Shown here in pieces: positions 1 to 9,181 of a DNA stretch of 64,000 bases. Position 1 is the stretch's first letter. Each line of letters begins with the position of its first letter. The stretch covers positions 186,001 through 250,000 of the forward strand of contig JAHISP010000071.1 of the NCBI GenBank assembly GCA_018818165.1, read 5' to 3'. This DNA is from Bacteroidota bacterium. GTDB taxonomy: Bacteria; Bacteroidota; Ignavibacteria; Ignavibacteriales; Melioribacteraceae. Under the pieces are notes generated by a model, which was not told the DNA's origin, made no database searches, and saw only the letters and a program-made list of their open reading frames with translations. A program made the translations under genes and the position numbers.

Positions 1-2537
1 TCAATGTAATTTTTCCCAATGAGTTTTTCTGCCAAATCAATTTTTTTATGCAGCAATGCATGAAGAATATAGTCAATAGTTAAAAATCCACCATTACTTT
101 TTTTAAGATCGAATGTAAAAATTGGTGACGGTCTGTATATTAAAGTTGATTTATCATGCATTTCTCTAATTTTAAGCAGAGGAATTTTTGAATATCGTTC
201 AATAAATAATGAGAGAATTATTTGTCTAAATTCAGTAAAGAGACTATCATTTCCATTTACAAAACTGATTTTCATTAATGTTTGAAATTCCCAAAAATCG
301 GCTCTATCTACTAAATAGTTTTTATAATTATTTATATCCCATACAAGCAAAGAGGATTTGCCTTCTGGTCTTAACCGAAAATCTATTTCAACATTTGGAA
401 ACTTTATTCGTGCTTCTTTGAGAAAATTTTGGAAATCAGTTTCCATTATTTTACGATTTGTAATATTTTCGACTACAACAATTAAATCAACATCGGAGAA
501 AAAATTCATTTCTTTTATTCCAAAACTCCCTAATCCGGCAATAAAAAAATTGTATTTTATGTTTAAGCTTTTGGCAGCATTAGCTAAATGGAAGTTAAAG
601 TAATTTGCAAACAATTCTGAAATTTGTTTTTCACTAATTAAATTAAGAGAAAATTGAACTGCTAGAATAAATCGTAGTTGTGAATATTCAAGACTATTTA
701 CGTCATATTTTGCAATATCAATAAATGCTTTTCTAGATATAATCATATCAATTAACGATTTATCAAAGCTTAGCAAATCGATTGATATTTGAGAGTACTC
801 ACAAATTGTTAACACTCTTTCAAAAAAAATAGCATTCTTTAATTCCAAATATAATGTTGTGCGGAAAGGGTAGGCTAAAACTAATTTTACAAAATTTTCC
901 AACACATGATCGGGGTTTGATGAATTCATCAAATAGCTAATTAATGTTAATTCAATCTGATTAAAAACCGTAATTGTTTTTGAATCGAATGTTTTATTTG
1001 CTGATAAGCCACTTCCAACTCTTAAATATTCAATATTCTTAAAAGCTCTATTTTTATTGAAAAAACTAATTTTTTCAAATGTGTCTGCAATTTCTTTTTC
1101 ATCAATTTCAAAAATTGAATTGAATATTTCTCTTGTTTTGTTTCTGCTTTTGTTCAGATTATTTCTAAATTCATCAACATTCTTAAAACCTAAGTAAGTT
1201 GCAACTTTTGTTAATATTTCAAAATTTTCTGGAATTGAATGAGTTTGCGAATTATTCATTAGTTGCAAAAAATGCTCAATTTTGCGAAAGAGTGTATAAG
1301 AATCAGTAAAAACAGAATACTCATTTTCAGTAATAATATTATTAAATTTTAAGTGATGTAAAGCGTCAAGAGTATTTGGAGTTCGGAGTTCGGGAATATT
1401 TTTCCCGTTTAATAATTGCAAAGCTTGAACGGAAAATTCTATGTCTCTTATTCCACCCCAAAATGTTTTAATATTTGTGTTATCGTTGTCACGTTTTTCA
1501 ATTTCGTATTTCATTTCCTTTATTTGGGAAATAGGTGAATCAGAAAATGACTTATTAAAAGTGAAATAATTTCTGAATTTTATAAACTTATCATAAATCC
1601 CAATATTTCCAGAAAGGAAAGAGGATTTAATTAACATTTGTTTTTCCCAAAGCTCGCCGCGTGATTCGTAATAATTAATTGAATCATTTAGTGTGCGGGC
1701 TAAAGGTGCAAAATTTCCATCTGGTCTTAACCTAAAATCAACTCGATAAAGAAATCCTCCATTTGTAACTTGAGATGTTAATTGAGTAAAAATTTGAATT
1801 GCAGAATTTAGAATTTCGAAGTAATCTTTGTTACCATTGATCTTTTCATTTTTATCAAAAAATACAATTAGATCTATGTCGGAACTATAGTTCAATTCAT
1901 TTCCACCCATTTTGCCTAGTGCAATTATCATATGCTTATTGAGGATTGGCAAAGTATCAATTTTATTGAAAGCATTTACGAGAGAAATTTCAAAAATAGA
2001 TGAAGTAATTACAAAAGCAAGTTTGGAAATATCGGCAGTGGTTTCGGCTAAAGTTGCAATGCCCAGAATGTCTCTTAATCCGATTTTTAGAATATATTTA
2101 CGCTGAATGAATTTTAGAAATTCAATAAAAGAAATTAATTGTGGAAATCTTTTATTTGCATTATCTACTTCAATTTCAAGATCTGGCTTAGAAATACTAT
2201 CTTTTAGGAAGTTATCTTTTAGAATTAGATATACCAATTCGGGATTTCTAACCAATATATCTGTTAAAAAATTGCTATATGATGCAACTGAAATTACAAT
2301 TTCTACAAGATGGGGGTATCTTGCACAATCCGAAAAGAACGACCCTTTATCAAAAATTGAATTGAAAATTCTTAATAAATTTGATTCTGAAGACTGGGTA
2401 AATGAAAAGTTATTTGCTTGGTTTTCAAAATTAATAATGAGCTTGTCAAGTTCAATTGGTGAAAGAAAGCCACTTGCATTAATTACAATTTTACTAATTA
2501 CATTTTCGGAGAATTGATATTTGTTTTTCAAGCTCAT
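1..2537 (-). CDS. glnE: Glutamate-ammonia-ligase adenylyltransferase (GlnE), 3' end outside window
   Basis: Bifunctional enzyme that adenylylates and deadenylylates glutamine synthetase in response to P-II. The frame is open from an ATG at 2537 to the window edge, about 845 codons; the family is about 950 residues, so roughly 100 C-terminal residues are missing. Both nucleotidyltransferase modules are visible: GKMGGNELNYSSDIDL near residue 206 (N-terminal, adenylyl-removing half) and GSFGIKEMNFFSDVDL near residue 670 (C-terminal, adenylylating half). Each carries the metal-binding D-x-D after G-G/F-x-E-x-N. It follows ygiQ by about 50 bases on the same strand. No strong Shine-Dalgarno precedes the ATG. 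The identification is firm; only the true C-terminus cannot be seen. Confidence 0.93.
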   Translation of the reverse strand, partial: MSLKNKYQFSENVISKIVINASGFLSPIELDKLIINFENQANNFSFTQSSESNLLRIFNSIFDKGSFFSDCARYPHLVEIVISVASYSNFLTDILVRNPELVYLILKDNFLKDSISKPDLEIEVDNANKRFPQLISFIEFLKFIQRKYILKIGLRDILGIATLAETTADISKLAFVITSSIFEISLVNAFNKIDTLPILNKHMIIALGKMGGNELNYSSDIDLIVFFDKNEKINGNKDYFEILNSAIQIFTQLTSQVTNGGFLYRVDFRLRPDGNFAPLARTLNDSINYYESRGELWEKQMLIKSSFLSGNIGIYDKFIKFRNYFTFNKSFSDSPISQIKEMKYEIEKRDNDNTNIKTFWGGIRDIEFSVQALQLLNGKNIPELRTPNTLDALHHLKFNNIITENEYSVFTDSYTLFRKIEHFLQLMNNSQTHSIPENFEILTKVATYLGFKNVDEFRNNLNKSRNKTREIFNSIFEIDEKEIADTFEKISFFNKNRAFKNIEYLRVGSGLSANKTFDSKTITVFNQIELTLISYLMNSSNPDHVLENFVKLVLAYPFRTTLYLELKNAIFFERVLTICEYSQISIDLLSFDKSLIDMIISRKAFIDIAKYDVNSLEYSQLRFILAVQFSLNLISEKQISELFANYFNFHLANAAKSLNIKYNFFIAGLGSFGIKEMNFFSDVDLIVVVENITNRKIMETDFQNFLKEARIKFPNVEIDFRLRPEGKSSLLVWDINNYKNYLVDRADFWEFQTLMKISFVNGNDSLFTEFRQIILSLFIERYSKIPLLKIREMHDKSTLIYRPSPIFTFDLKKSNGGFLTIDYILHALLHKKIDLAEKLIGKNYI

Positions 2538-2586
2538 TTGTTTTTATTTTTAGAACTATTATTAAATTGAATTTATTCCAAGATGC

Positions 2587-4347
2587 CTACTTAATTCTTT
2601 TATGTTTACTATTAATAATATTTTTTCTGTTACTAAATTTCTTTTCAACATTTATAATTTTACGTTTTGCTGTAGCAATATTTTTTTGAATAATCATTTT
2701 ATTGGGGTCTTTTTCTACAAATAATTTCTTACCAGTAAAAGGATCAATTTCAGTATAATACATCAAAGTTGAATATGTTGATGGAGTTGGAGTAAAAATT
2801 TGAACTTGTTCTGGAGATATTTCAAGTTTTTCTGATGTAAATTCCTTTAATTTATGCATATCGTTTTCAGTACAACCTGGATGTGCAGCAATCATATAAT
2901 AAGTCAAAAACTGATTTTTCCCGACTTCCTTTGAGTATTTATAAAATTTATCACGAAAATCTGTTAAATATCTTTTGCCAGGTTTTCCCATCAATTCCAA
3001 GACTTTATCTTCGGAATGCTCAGGTGCTATCTTCATTTGTCCAGAAGTGTGATGTTGAACAATTTCTTTTAAATATTCTTCGCCATATAATTTATCGTCC
3101 AAAACCATATCATATCTAATTCCAGAAGCGACAAATACCTTTTTTATTCCATCCAATTTTCGCAATTTTTTTAACAAATCAATTTGTGGTTTATGAGTTG
3201 GTTTTAACGCTTTACAAGTTGTTGGTGCAACACATCTTTTGTCGTCACAATTGCCAAGTTTTATTTTTTTAGCGCATTCAAATCCATACATATTTGCAGT
3301 TGGTCCGCCTACATCAGAAATATTTCCTTTAAAGTTTTTGAATTTTGTAAACTCTTTTGCTTCATTTAAAATTGATTTCTCACTGCGCCCACTTATGGTT
3401 TGTCCTTGATGCACAGCAATTGCACAAAAGTTACACTCGCCATAACAACCACGATGCGTATTTATTGAAAATCTAATTGTATCAAGAGCTTTAACTTCGC
3501 CCCATTTTCTGTAGTAGGGATGAGTTTCACGCTCGAATTGTAAATCGTGGTAATAATCCATTTCTTCAGTTGTTGGATTAAATTGGGGAGGATTTTGAAT
3601 TAAAAATTTATCACCATGCTTTTGCACTAATCCTTTGGCTGAAAGAGGGTCGTTATTAAGATAAAATGTATTAAACATTTCTATGAATTTATTTTTATCC
3701 TCTACTGTTTCTTCAAAAGATGGAAGCTGCAGATATTCATATTTATTTTCATCGGAGATATATGACAAGCCTCTAATTCCAACAATAGTTTTCTCTTTTT
3801 TAAGTTTCTGAGCAATTTCAATTATCGTTTTTTCGCCCATTCCATAAACAAGATAATCTGCTTTTGAATCAAAAAGGATTGAGCGTCTCAACTTATTTGA
3901 CCAAAAATCATAGTGAGTTATGCGGCGCAAACTTGCCTCAATTCCACCAATTATAATTGGTTTGGTGTTTTTGAAATTTCTGCGAATTAAATTTGTATAT
4001 GCAATTACGGCTCTATCTGGTCGGCGATTATTTTCGCCACCTGGTGTATAATCATCATTTCTTCTTTTCTTTTTGGATGCTGTATAATTTGCAACCATCG
4101 AATCTACACTTCCACCAGTAACGCCCCAAAACAATTCTGGTTCACCGAGACGGGTTATATCATTGTTTGTGTTAATATCGGGTTGAGCAATAATTCCCAC
4201 GCGAAAGCCTTTGTCCATAAGTATTTTGCCAAGAATAGCAATTCCTATGTACGGACTATCCACATATGTGTCTCCGCTAACAAGTATAATATCTAGCTTA
4301 TTCCAGCCAAGTTCCTTCGCTTCATAAACAGTTGTAGGTAAAAACAT
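2587..4347 (-). CDS. ygiQ: YgiQ-family (UPF0313) radical SAM protein
   Basis: Radical S-adenosylmethionine protein of the YgiQ/UPF0313 family, whose substrate is not established. About 586 residues, a little shorter than the E. coli homologue. The N-terminal half looks like a B12-binding-type Rossmann domain (LVSGDTYVDSP near residue 25, GGIEASLRR near residue 135). The 4Fe-4S cluster motif CYGECNFC lies at about residues 301-308, followed by SGRSEKSIL. The C-terminus is basic (KKF, KRKIIN, KHKRIK). I prefer the ATG at 4347 over an in-frame TTG at 4356, since TTGGAAAAAATG gives a plausible GGA ribosome site for the ATG. It probably shares a transcript with glnE downstream. Confidence 0.93.
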   Translation of the reverse strand: MFLPTTVYEAKELGWNKLDIILVSGDTYVDSPYIGIAILGKILMDKGFRVGIIAQPDINTNNDITRLGEPELFWGVTGGSVDSMVANYTASKKKRRNDDYTPGGENNRRPDRAVIAYTNLIRRNFKNTKPIIIGGIEASLRRITHYDFWSNKLRRSILFDSKADYLVYGMGEKTIIEIAQKLKKEKTIVGIRGLSYISDENKYEYLQLPSFEETVEDKNKFIEMFNTFYLNNDPLSAKGLVQKHGDKFLIQNPPQFNPTTEEMDYYHDLQFERETHPYYRKWGEVKALDTIRFSINTHRGCYGECNFCAIAVHQGQTISGRSEKSILNEAKEFTKFKNFKGNISDVGGPTANMYGFECAKKIKLGNCDDKRCVAPTTCKALKPTHKPQIDLLKKLRKLDGIKKVFVASGIRYDMVLDDKLYGEEYLKEIVQHHTSGQMKIAPEHSEDKVLELMGKPGKRYLTDFRDKFYKYSKEVGKNQFLTYYMIAAHPGCTENDMHKLKEFTSEKLEISPEQVQIFTPTPSTYSTLMYYTEIDPFTGKKLFVEKDPNKMIIQKNIATAKRKIINVEKKFSNRKNIINSKHKRIK

Positions 4348-4393
4348 TTTTTCCAAAAATTGTTATTGCAAAAATACTGAAAATAATGTGGGA

Positions 4394-4978
4394 TTATTCA
4401 CTTAATACTTTTACCAAGTTTAGAAAATAACTTGAAACTATCTGGGGGACAGATTCAATTTGCTCAAGGGGAATCTTTTTGCTCAATTTTACAAATTTTG
4501 ATTTTTCAATAAATTCTTTATGTTCATTGGATAATTGAACATAATTATCTTTCCCAAAATGATATTCCCAAGGAGTTTCACCTATACAAATGTATATGTT
4601 TTGATGAAGTAACAGTTCAAAATTGGATAACAAGTTAGCTTTGTATAACTCCAAATATTTTCCTTGAAGATGAAGAGTGGTGCTAAAAAAATTTCCCCAC
4701 CAAAACATAGTTCTAAAGGCAAAAATATTTTTGGATTCAAAAACTGCTGGGAAGTCAAGTATTACAAATGGAAGAGAGCGGTAATTTTCACCTTTTGAAA
4801 TTTTACTTTTGCTAAATTCATTATTTAATAAAAAAACATCATCCCTTTTTTTAATTATTTCCAATAATCTAATTTTTGTTTCGGCAAATAAATTTTCAAT
4901 TTCTGCAATAATATTCATTTTAGATGTAAGAAAATCGGTATCCTCAATCATCATTAATTCTTTGTCAGAAAGGCTCAT
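4394..4978 (-). CDS. Conserved-type hypothetical protein (194 aa)
   Basis: I do not recognise this protein. It has no signal peptide or membrane segment and is probably cytoplasmic. It has an acidic start, a central block rich in aromatic residues (FRTMFWWGNFFSTTLHL, about residues 88-104) and a late WEYHFG motif near residue 138. Such Trp/His-rich motifs can be structural or ligand-binding, but no catalytic signature is evident. It lies 12 bases downstream of the 196-residue hypothetical gene on the same strand, so the two are probably co-transcribed. AAGGA about 9 bases before the ATG supports the start. The real-gene call rests on length, a good start and operon spacing. Confidence 0.7.
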   Translation of the reverse strand: MSLSDKELMMIEDTDFLTSKMNIIAEIENLFAETKIRLLEIIKKRDDVFLLNNEFSKSKISKGENYRSLPFVILDFPAVFESKNIFAFRTMFWWGNFFSTTLHLQGKYLELYKANLLSNFELLLHQNIYICIGETPWEYHFGKDNYVQLSNEHKEFIEKSKFVKLSKKIPLEQIESVPQIVSSYFLNLVKVLSE

Positions 4979-4990
4979 TTTATAAAATCC

Positions 4991-5581
4991 TTAATTATTT
5001 AATCGTTTTAATACTTCCATAAGTCGAGCCAAAATCGCATCTGGAGTTTCGTTATATCTAATTTGCATTTCATCAATTAAACCGGCTACTTTATTAAGTG
5101 CACTGTTCAAATAATCAAATTTTTGCCTTAATAATAATATGTCATCAGTTTCCCAAAATTCACCTTCATCATTTACTTCAAAATTAGAAATAAATTTAGA
5201 TTTAATATACTTCAATAGATTTATAATTGTAATATGAATTTCAATTGGTGCAAATTGCGTTTTAATGGATGTGGAATTGGGCTTAATTTCATCTTCCTTA
5301 CTTAAACAAGCCGAAATTAGATTTCTTAGATTTCCATTTTTGTCAAAATAAAAGTACAAACTTTCTGCTTTTGGATGAATATTTATGGAAATGCCTCTTA
5401 ATGGAAGATGACCTGAAATTATTCCGTTTTCAATTTTGGAAGTGTTTGGTAAAGTAATGTCATTTTCAAATAAATTATAATCCCAATTCATGTCTTTTGA
5501 AATATCTTCTATTTCATCAATAAAAGGTTGCAATAGAGTTGTATTATTTAATTTGCCTTTATAATGAATACTTATTCCCAT
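4991..5581 (-). CDS. Hypothetical protein (196 aa), first gene of a two-gene unit
   Basis: Unrecognised. It opens with a short strand-rich segment (MGISIHYKGKL), has a repeated hydrophobic/charged pattern consistent with a mixed alpha/beta fold, and ends in a long helical region from about residue 150 (LRQKFDYLNSALNKVAGLI, then MEVLKRLNN). No signal peptide or TM segment. AAGG 6 bases before the ATG supports the start. It is transcribed divergently from secA across about 190 AT-rich bases and is followed after 12 bases by the 194-residue hypothetical gene. A joint function of the pair is inference from spacing only. Confidence 0.7.
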   Translation of the reverse strand: MGISIHYKGKLNNTTLLQPFIDEIEDISKDMNWDYNLFENDITLPNTSKIENGIISGHLPLRGISINIHPKAESLYFYFDKNGNLRNLISACLSKEDEIKPNSTSIKTQFAPIEIHITIINLLKYIKSKFISNFEVNDEGEFWETDDILLLRQKFDYLNSALNKVAGLIDEMQIRYNETPDAILARLMEVLKRLNN

Positions 5582-5774
5582 ATCATGCCTTATTTGTTTT
5601 CTTTAATTTAACAATATTTTTTTCTGGTTACAAATTTTAGCATATAAATTCTTAAAATTCTTGTCTATTTTTATATCAAATAATTCAAAGTTAAGATTTT
5701 AAGAAAGACGCTTTCTTTTGTAATAGAATGCACTTTTCAGTAACTTTGGTGTTGTTAAAATTCAGGAGATATTG

Positions 5775-8700
5775 ATGTTACAAAGTTTGTTTAAAAAATT
5801 ATTTGGCGATAGAAATGAAAAGGCTATGAAAGAATTATGGCCCATAGTTACAGAGATTAATAATGAATATGAAAAAATAAAACTTTTAAGCGATGATGAA
5901 TTAAAAGCAAAAACAATAGAATTTAAAGAGAAAATTGAAAATCATACAGCCGAAACAAGAAAAAGTATTGAAGATATTAAAAGCAAATTACGTGCTGATG
6001 ATTTTGAAGGAGATAGATTAGCTCTTTCTGATGATTTAGATGTGCTGAACGAAACTTTGGATGAAGAATATGAAACAATTCTTGATGAACTTTTACCAGA
6101 AGCCTTTGCTGTAGTTAAGGAGACTTCAAAAAGATTGGTAGGCAAATCGTGGGATGCTTCTGGTTATAAAGTAGTTTGGGATATGGTTCCTTACGATGTT
6201 CAGTTAATTGGTGGAGTTGTTCTTCATCAAGGTAAAATTGCAGAAATGGCTACTGGTGAGGGTAAAACTCTTGTAGCTACCATGCCTATTTATCTTAATG
6301 CTCTTACTGGACGCGGGGTTCATGTTGTTACTGTTAACGATTATCTTGCAAAACGTGATAGCGAATGGATGGGTGAAATATTTAAGTATCATGGCTTAAC
6401 TATTGGATGTATTCTTAACACAATGAGTCCCGAAGAACGTAAAATTATGTATGGTTGCGATATTACATACGGAACTAATAACGAATTTGGTTTCGATTAT
6501 CTTCGTGATAATATGGCTACAACACTTGAAAATCGTGTTCAGAGAATTCATAATTATGTAATAGTGGATGAAGTGGATTCTGTACTTATTGATGAAGCTC
6601 GTACTCCGTTAATTATATCCGGGTCAGTTGGAACAACAGATCAAAAATTTGATGATTTAAATCCAAAGGTTGAGCGAATTTTAAGAAAACAAACCGCGCT
6701 TGTGGCTCAACTAGTTCAGGAAGCTGAAACTCTTCTAACTACTCCAGGTGGAAACAAATCGGAAGCAGGTAAAGCATTGTTGAGAGCAAGCCGTGGACTT
6801 CCGAAAAATAAAAGATTAATAAAATTATTAAATGAACCAGAATATCAAAAACTACTTAATTCTACTGAGTTAGAATACTTAAGAGAAAATGCTAAATATA
6901 TGCCCGAGATTGATGAGGAGCTATATTTTGCTATTGATGAAAAACAAAATTCTATTGACCTTACTGAAAAAGGACGAGAAGAATTTGCAGAAGGTTCGAG
7001 TGAAGGAAAAGAATATTTTGTACTTCCAGATTTAAGTAGTGGAATCGGAGATATTGACAGAGATTCCTCTATGTCGCCCGAAGAGAGAATTAGAAGAAAA
7101 GATGCTCTTTATCATCTTTATGGTGAACGAAGCGATAGAATTCATACTTTAAATCAGTTGCTAAAAGCATATACTCTTTTTAATAAAGATGATCAATACG
7201 TTATTACTGAGGATGGTAAAATAGCAATTGTTGATGAATTTACTGGCCGTGTGCTTCCTGGTCGTCGTTACTCCGATGGTCTGCATCAAGCAATTGAAGC
7301 AAAGGAAAAAGTAAAAGTTGAACGTGATTCGCAAACGCTTGCTACTATTACACTTCAGAACTATTTCCGTCTGTACAAAAAGATTTCAGGAATGACTGGT
7401 ACTGCTGAGACTGAAGAAGGTGAGTTTTATGAAATTTACAAACTAGAAGTAGTTGTTATTCCAACAAACAAACCTATTATTCGTGAAGATGCAGAGGATG
7501 CAATTTATCGCACCAAACGCGAAAAATATAATGCTGTTATTGAAAAGATAAAAGAACTTCAAGATATGAAACGCCCTGTTCTTGTTGGAACTGTTAATGT
7601 AGAAATTTCCGAAACTTTGAGCAGAATGTTAAAACGACAGGGTATACAACACAATGTTCTTAATGCTAAAAAGCATAAGAGTGAAGCTGAAATAGTTGGT
7701 TTTGCAGGGCAACCAGGTGCTGTAACAATTGCAACAAACATGGCAGGTAGAGGAACTGATATTAAACTCGGTGCGGGTGTTGTTGAAAAAGGCGGTTTGT
7801 TTATTCTTGGAACAGGGCGTCATGAATCTCGTCGTATTGATAGACAGCTTCGCGGACGTTCGGGGCGCCAAGGTGACCCTGGTACATCCAAATTCTATAT
7901 TTCTCTCGAAGATGATTTAATGCGCCTTTTTGGCGGAGATAGAGTTACTTCTATTATGGGAAAATTGGGAATGGAAGATGGTGAAGCCATTGAACATTCT
8001 ATGATTACAAAATCAGTTGGGCGTGCTCAGAAGAAAGTTGAAGAAAATAACTTTGCAATTCGTAAACGTCTTCTTGAATATGATGATGTTATGAATCAGC
8101 AACGTGAAGTGATATACGACAAACGTAGAAAAGCACTTGAAGGTGAAAGATTAAAAGACCAAGTCTTTGATGATCTTGAAGATTATGTTGATGATTTATT
8201 AGAAAAATATTATGAAAATGCTCTAATAGATCAGTTAAAAGAAGATTTAATGCAACATCTTTTAATAGACGTGAAATTAGATCCTAAAACCTATCAGGAT
8301 CTTGGTAGAGATGGTGTAAAGAATTTGATTATTGAAGAAGCTCATAATTTCTATAAACGAAAAGAAGAAATGATTTCCACAGAATTGATGGCAAGGCTTG
8401 AGCGCTATGCTGTGCTTCATGTTATTGATGAAAGATGGAAAGATCACTTACGTGAAATGGATGATTTGAAAGAAGGTATTGGACTTCGTGCATACGGTCA
8501 GAAGGATCCACTTCTTGAATATAAAGGGGAAGCATTTAATTTATTCCTAAACTTAGTTGAAGTAATGAGAAACGAAATTGTTTCTTTCTGTTTTAAATTT
8601 TTCCCACAGCAGCCTGATGAAATTCAGCAACGAAGAATTCCTGTTCAAAGAATGAATATGGTTAAAGATAGTGCAGGTAATTTGGGAATGCGTAGCGATG

Positions 8701-8825
8701 ATGATGAAGGTGGTAAAAGAGGTAAACAACAACCAATAAAAGTTGAAGAAAAAATTGGAAGAAACGATCCATGTCATTGTGGAAGTGGTAAAAAGTATAA
8801 ACATTGTCATGGAATAAATGGTTAG
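5775..8825 (+). CDS. secA: Preprotein translocase ATPase SecA
   Basis: Motor ATPase that drives unfolded preproteins through SecYEG at the inner membrane. About 1016 residues. Walker A is GEGKT near residue 160 and the DEAD-type Walker B is VDEVDSVLIDEARTP near residue 265. NBD2 carries TNMAGRGTDIKLG and the arginine-finger region GRHESRRIDRQLRGRSGRQGD. A charged insertion at about residues 300-430 accounts for the extra length over E. coli SecA (901 aa), as known from Bacteroidota. The C-terminus is a complete SEC-C zinc motif (CHCGSGKKYKHCHG). The ATG at 5775 has AGGAG 6 bases upstream; an in-frame TTG at 5772 is less likely. It heads an operon with the P-II gene and a TPR lipoprotein. Confidence 0.98.
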   Translation: MLQSLFKKLFGDRNEKAMKELWPIVTEINNEYEKIKLLSDDELKAKTIEFKEKIENHTAETRKSIEDIKSKLRADDFEGDRLALSDDLDVLNETLDEEYETILDELLPEAFAVVKETSKRLVGKSWDASGYKVVWDMVPYDVQLIGGVVLHQGKIAEMATGEGKTLVATMPIYLNALTGRGVHVVTVNDYLAKRDSEWMGEIFKYHGLTIGCILNTMSPEERKIMYGCDITYGTNNEFGFDYLRDNMATTLENRVQRIHNYVIVDEVDSVLIDEARTPLIISGSVGTTDQKFDDLNPKVERILRKQTALVAQLVQEAETLLTTPGGNKSEAGKALLRASRGLPKNKRLIKLLNEPEYQKLLNSTELEYLRENAKYMPEIDEELYFAIDEKQNSIDLTEKGREEFAEGSSEGKEYFVLPDLSSGIGDIDRDSSMSPEERIRRKDALYHLYGERSDRIHTLNQLLKAYTLFNKDDQYVITEDGKIAIVDEFTGRVLPGRRYSDGLHQAIEAKEKVKVERDSQTLATITLQNYFRLYKKISGMTGTAETEEGEFYEIYKLEVVVIPTNKPIIREDAEDAIYRTKREKYNAVIEKIKELQDMKRPVLVGTVNVEISETLSRMLKRQGIQHNVLNAKKHKSEAEIVGFAGQPGAVTIATNMAGRGTDIKLGAGVVEKGGLFILGTGRHESRRIDRQLRGRSGRQGDPGTSKFYISLEDDLMRLFGGDRVTSIMGKLGMEDGEAIEHSMITKSVGRAQKKVEENNFAIRKRLLEYDDVMNQQREVIYDKRRKALEGERLKDQVFDDLEDYVDDLLEKYYENALIDQLKEDLMQHLLIDVKLDPKTYQDLGRDGVKNLIIEEAHNFYKRKEEMISTELMARLERYAVLHVIDERWKDHLREMDDLKEGIGLRAYGQKDPLLEYKGEAFNLFLNLVEVMRNEIVSFCFKFFPQQPDEIQQRRIPVQRMNMVKDSAGNLGMRSDDDEGGKRGKQQPIKVEEKIGRNDPCHCGSGKKYKHCHGING

Positions 8826-8836
8826 TGGAGAGATAA

Positions 8837-9175
<339 letters not shown>

Positions 9176-9181
9176 TATTAT

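Noticed and set aside
358-2517. Three plus-strand open frames (358-603, 1912-2106, 2107-2517)
   Set aside because: They lie antisense inside the glnE frame, have no family signature and lack ribosome sites.
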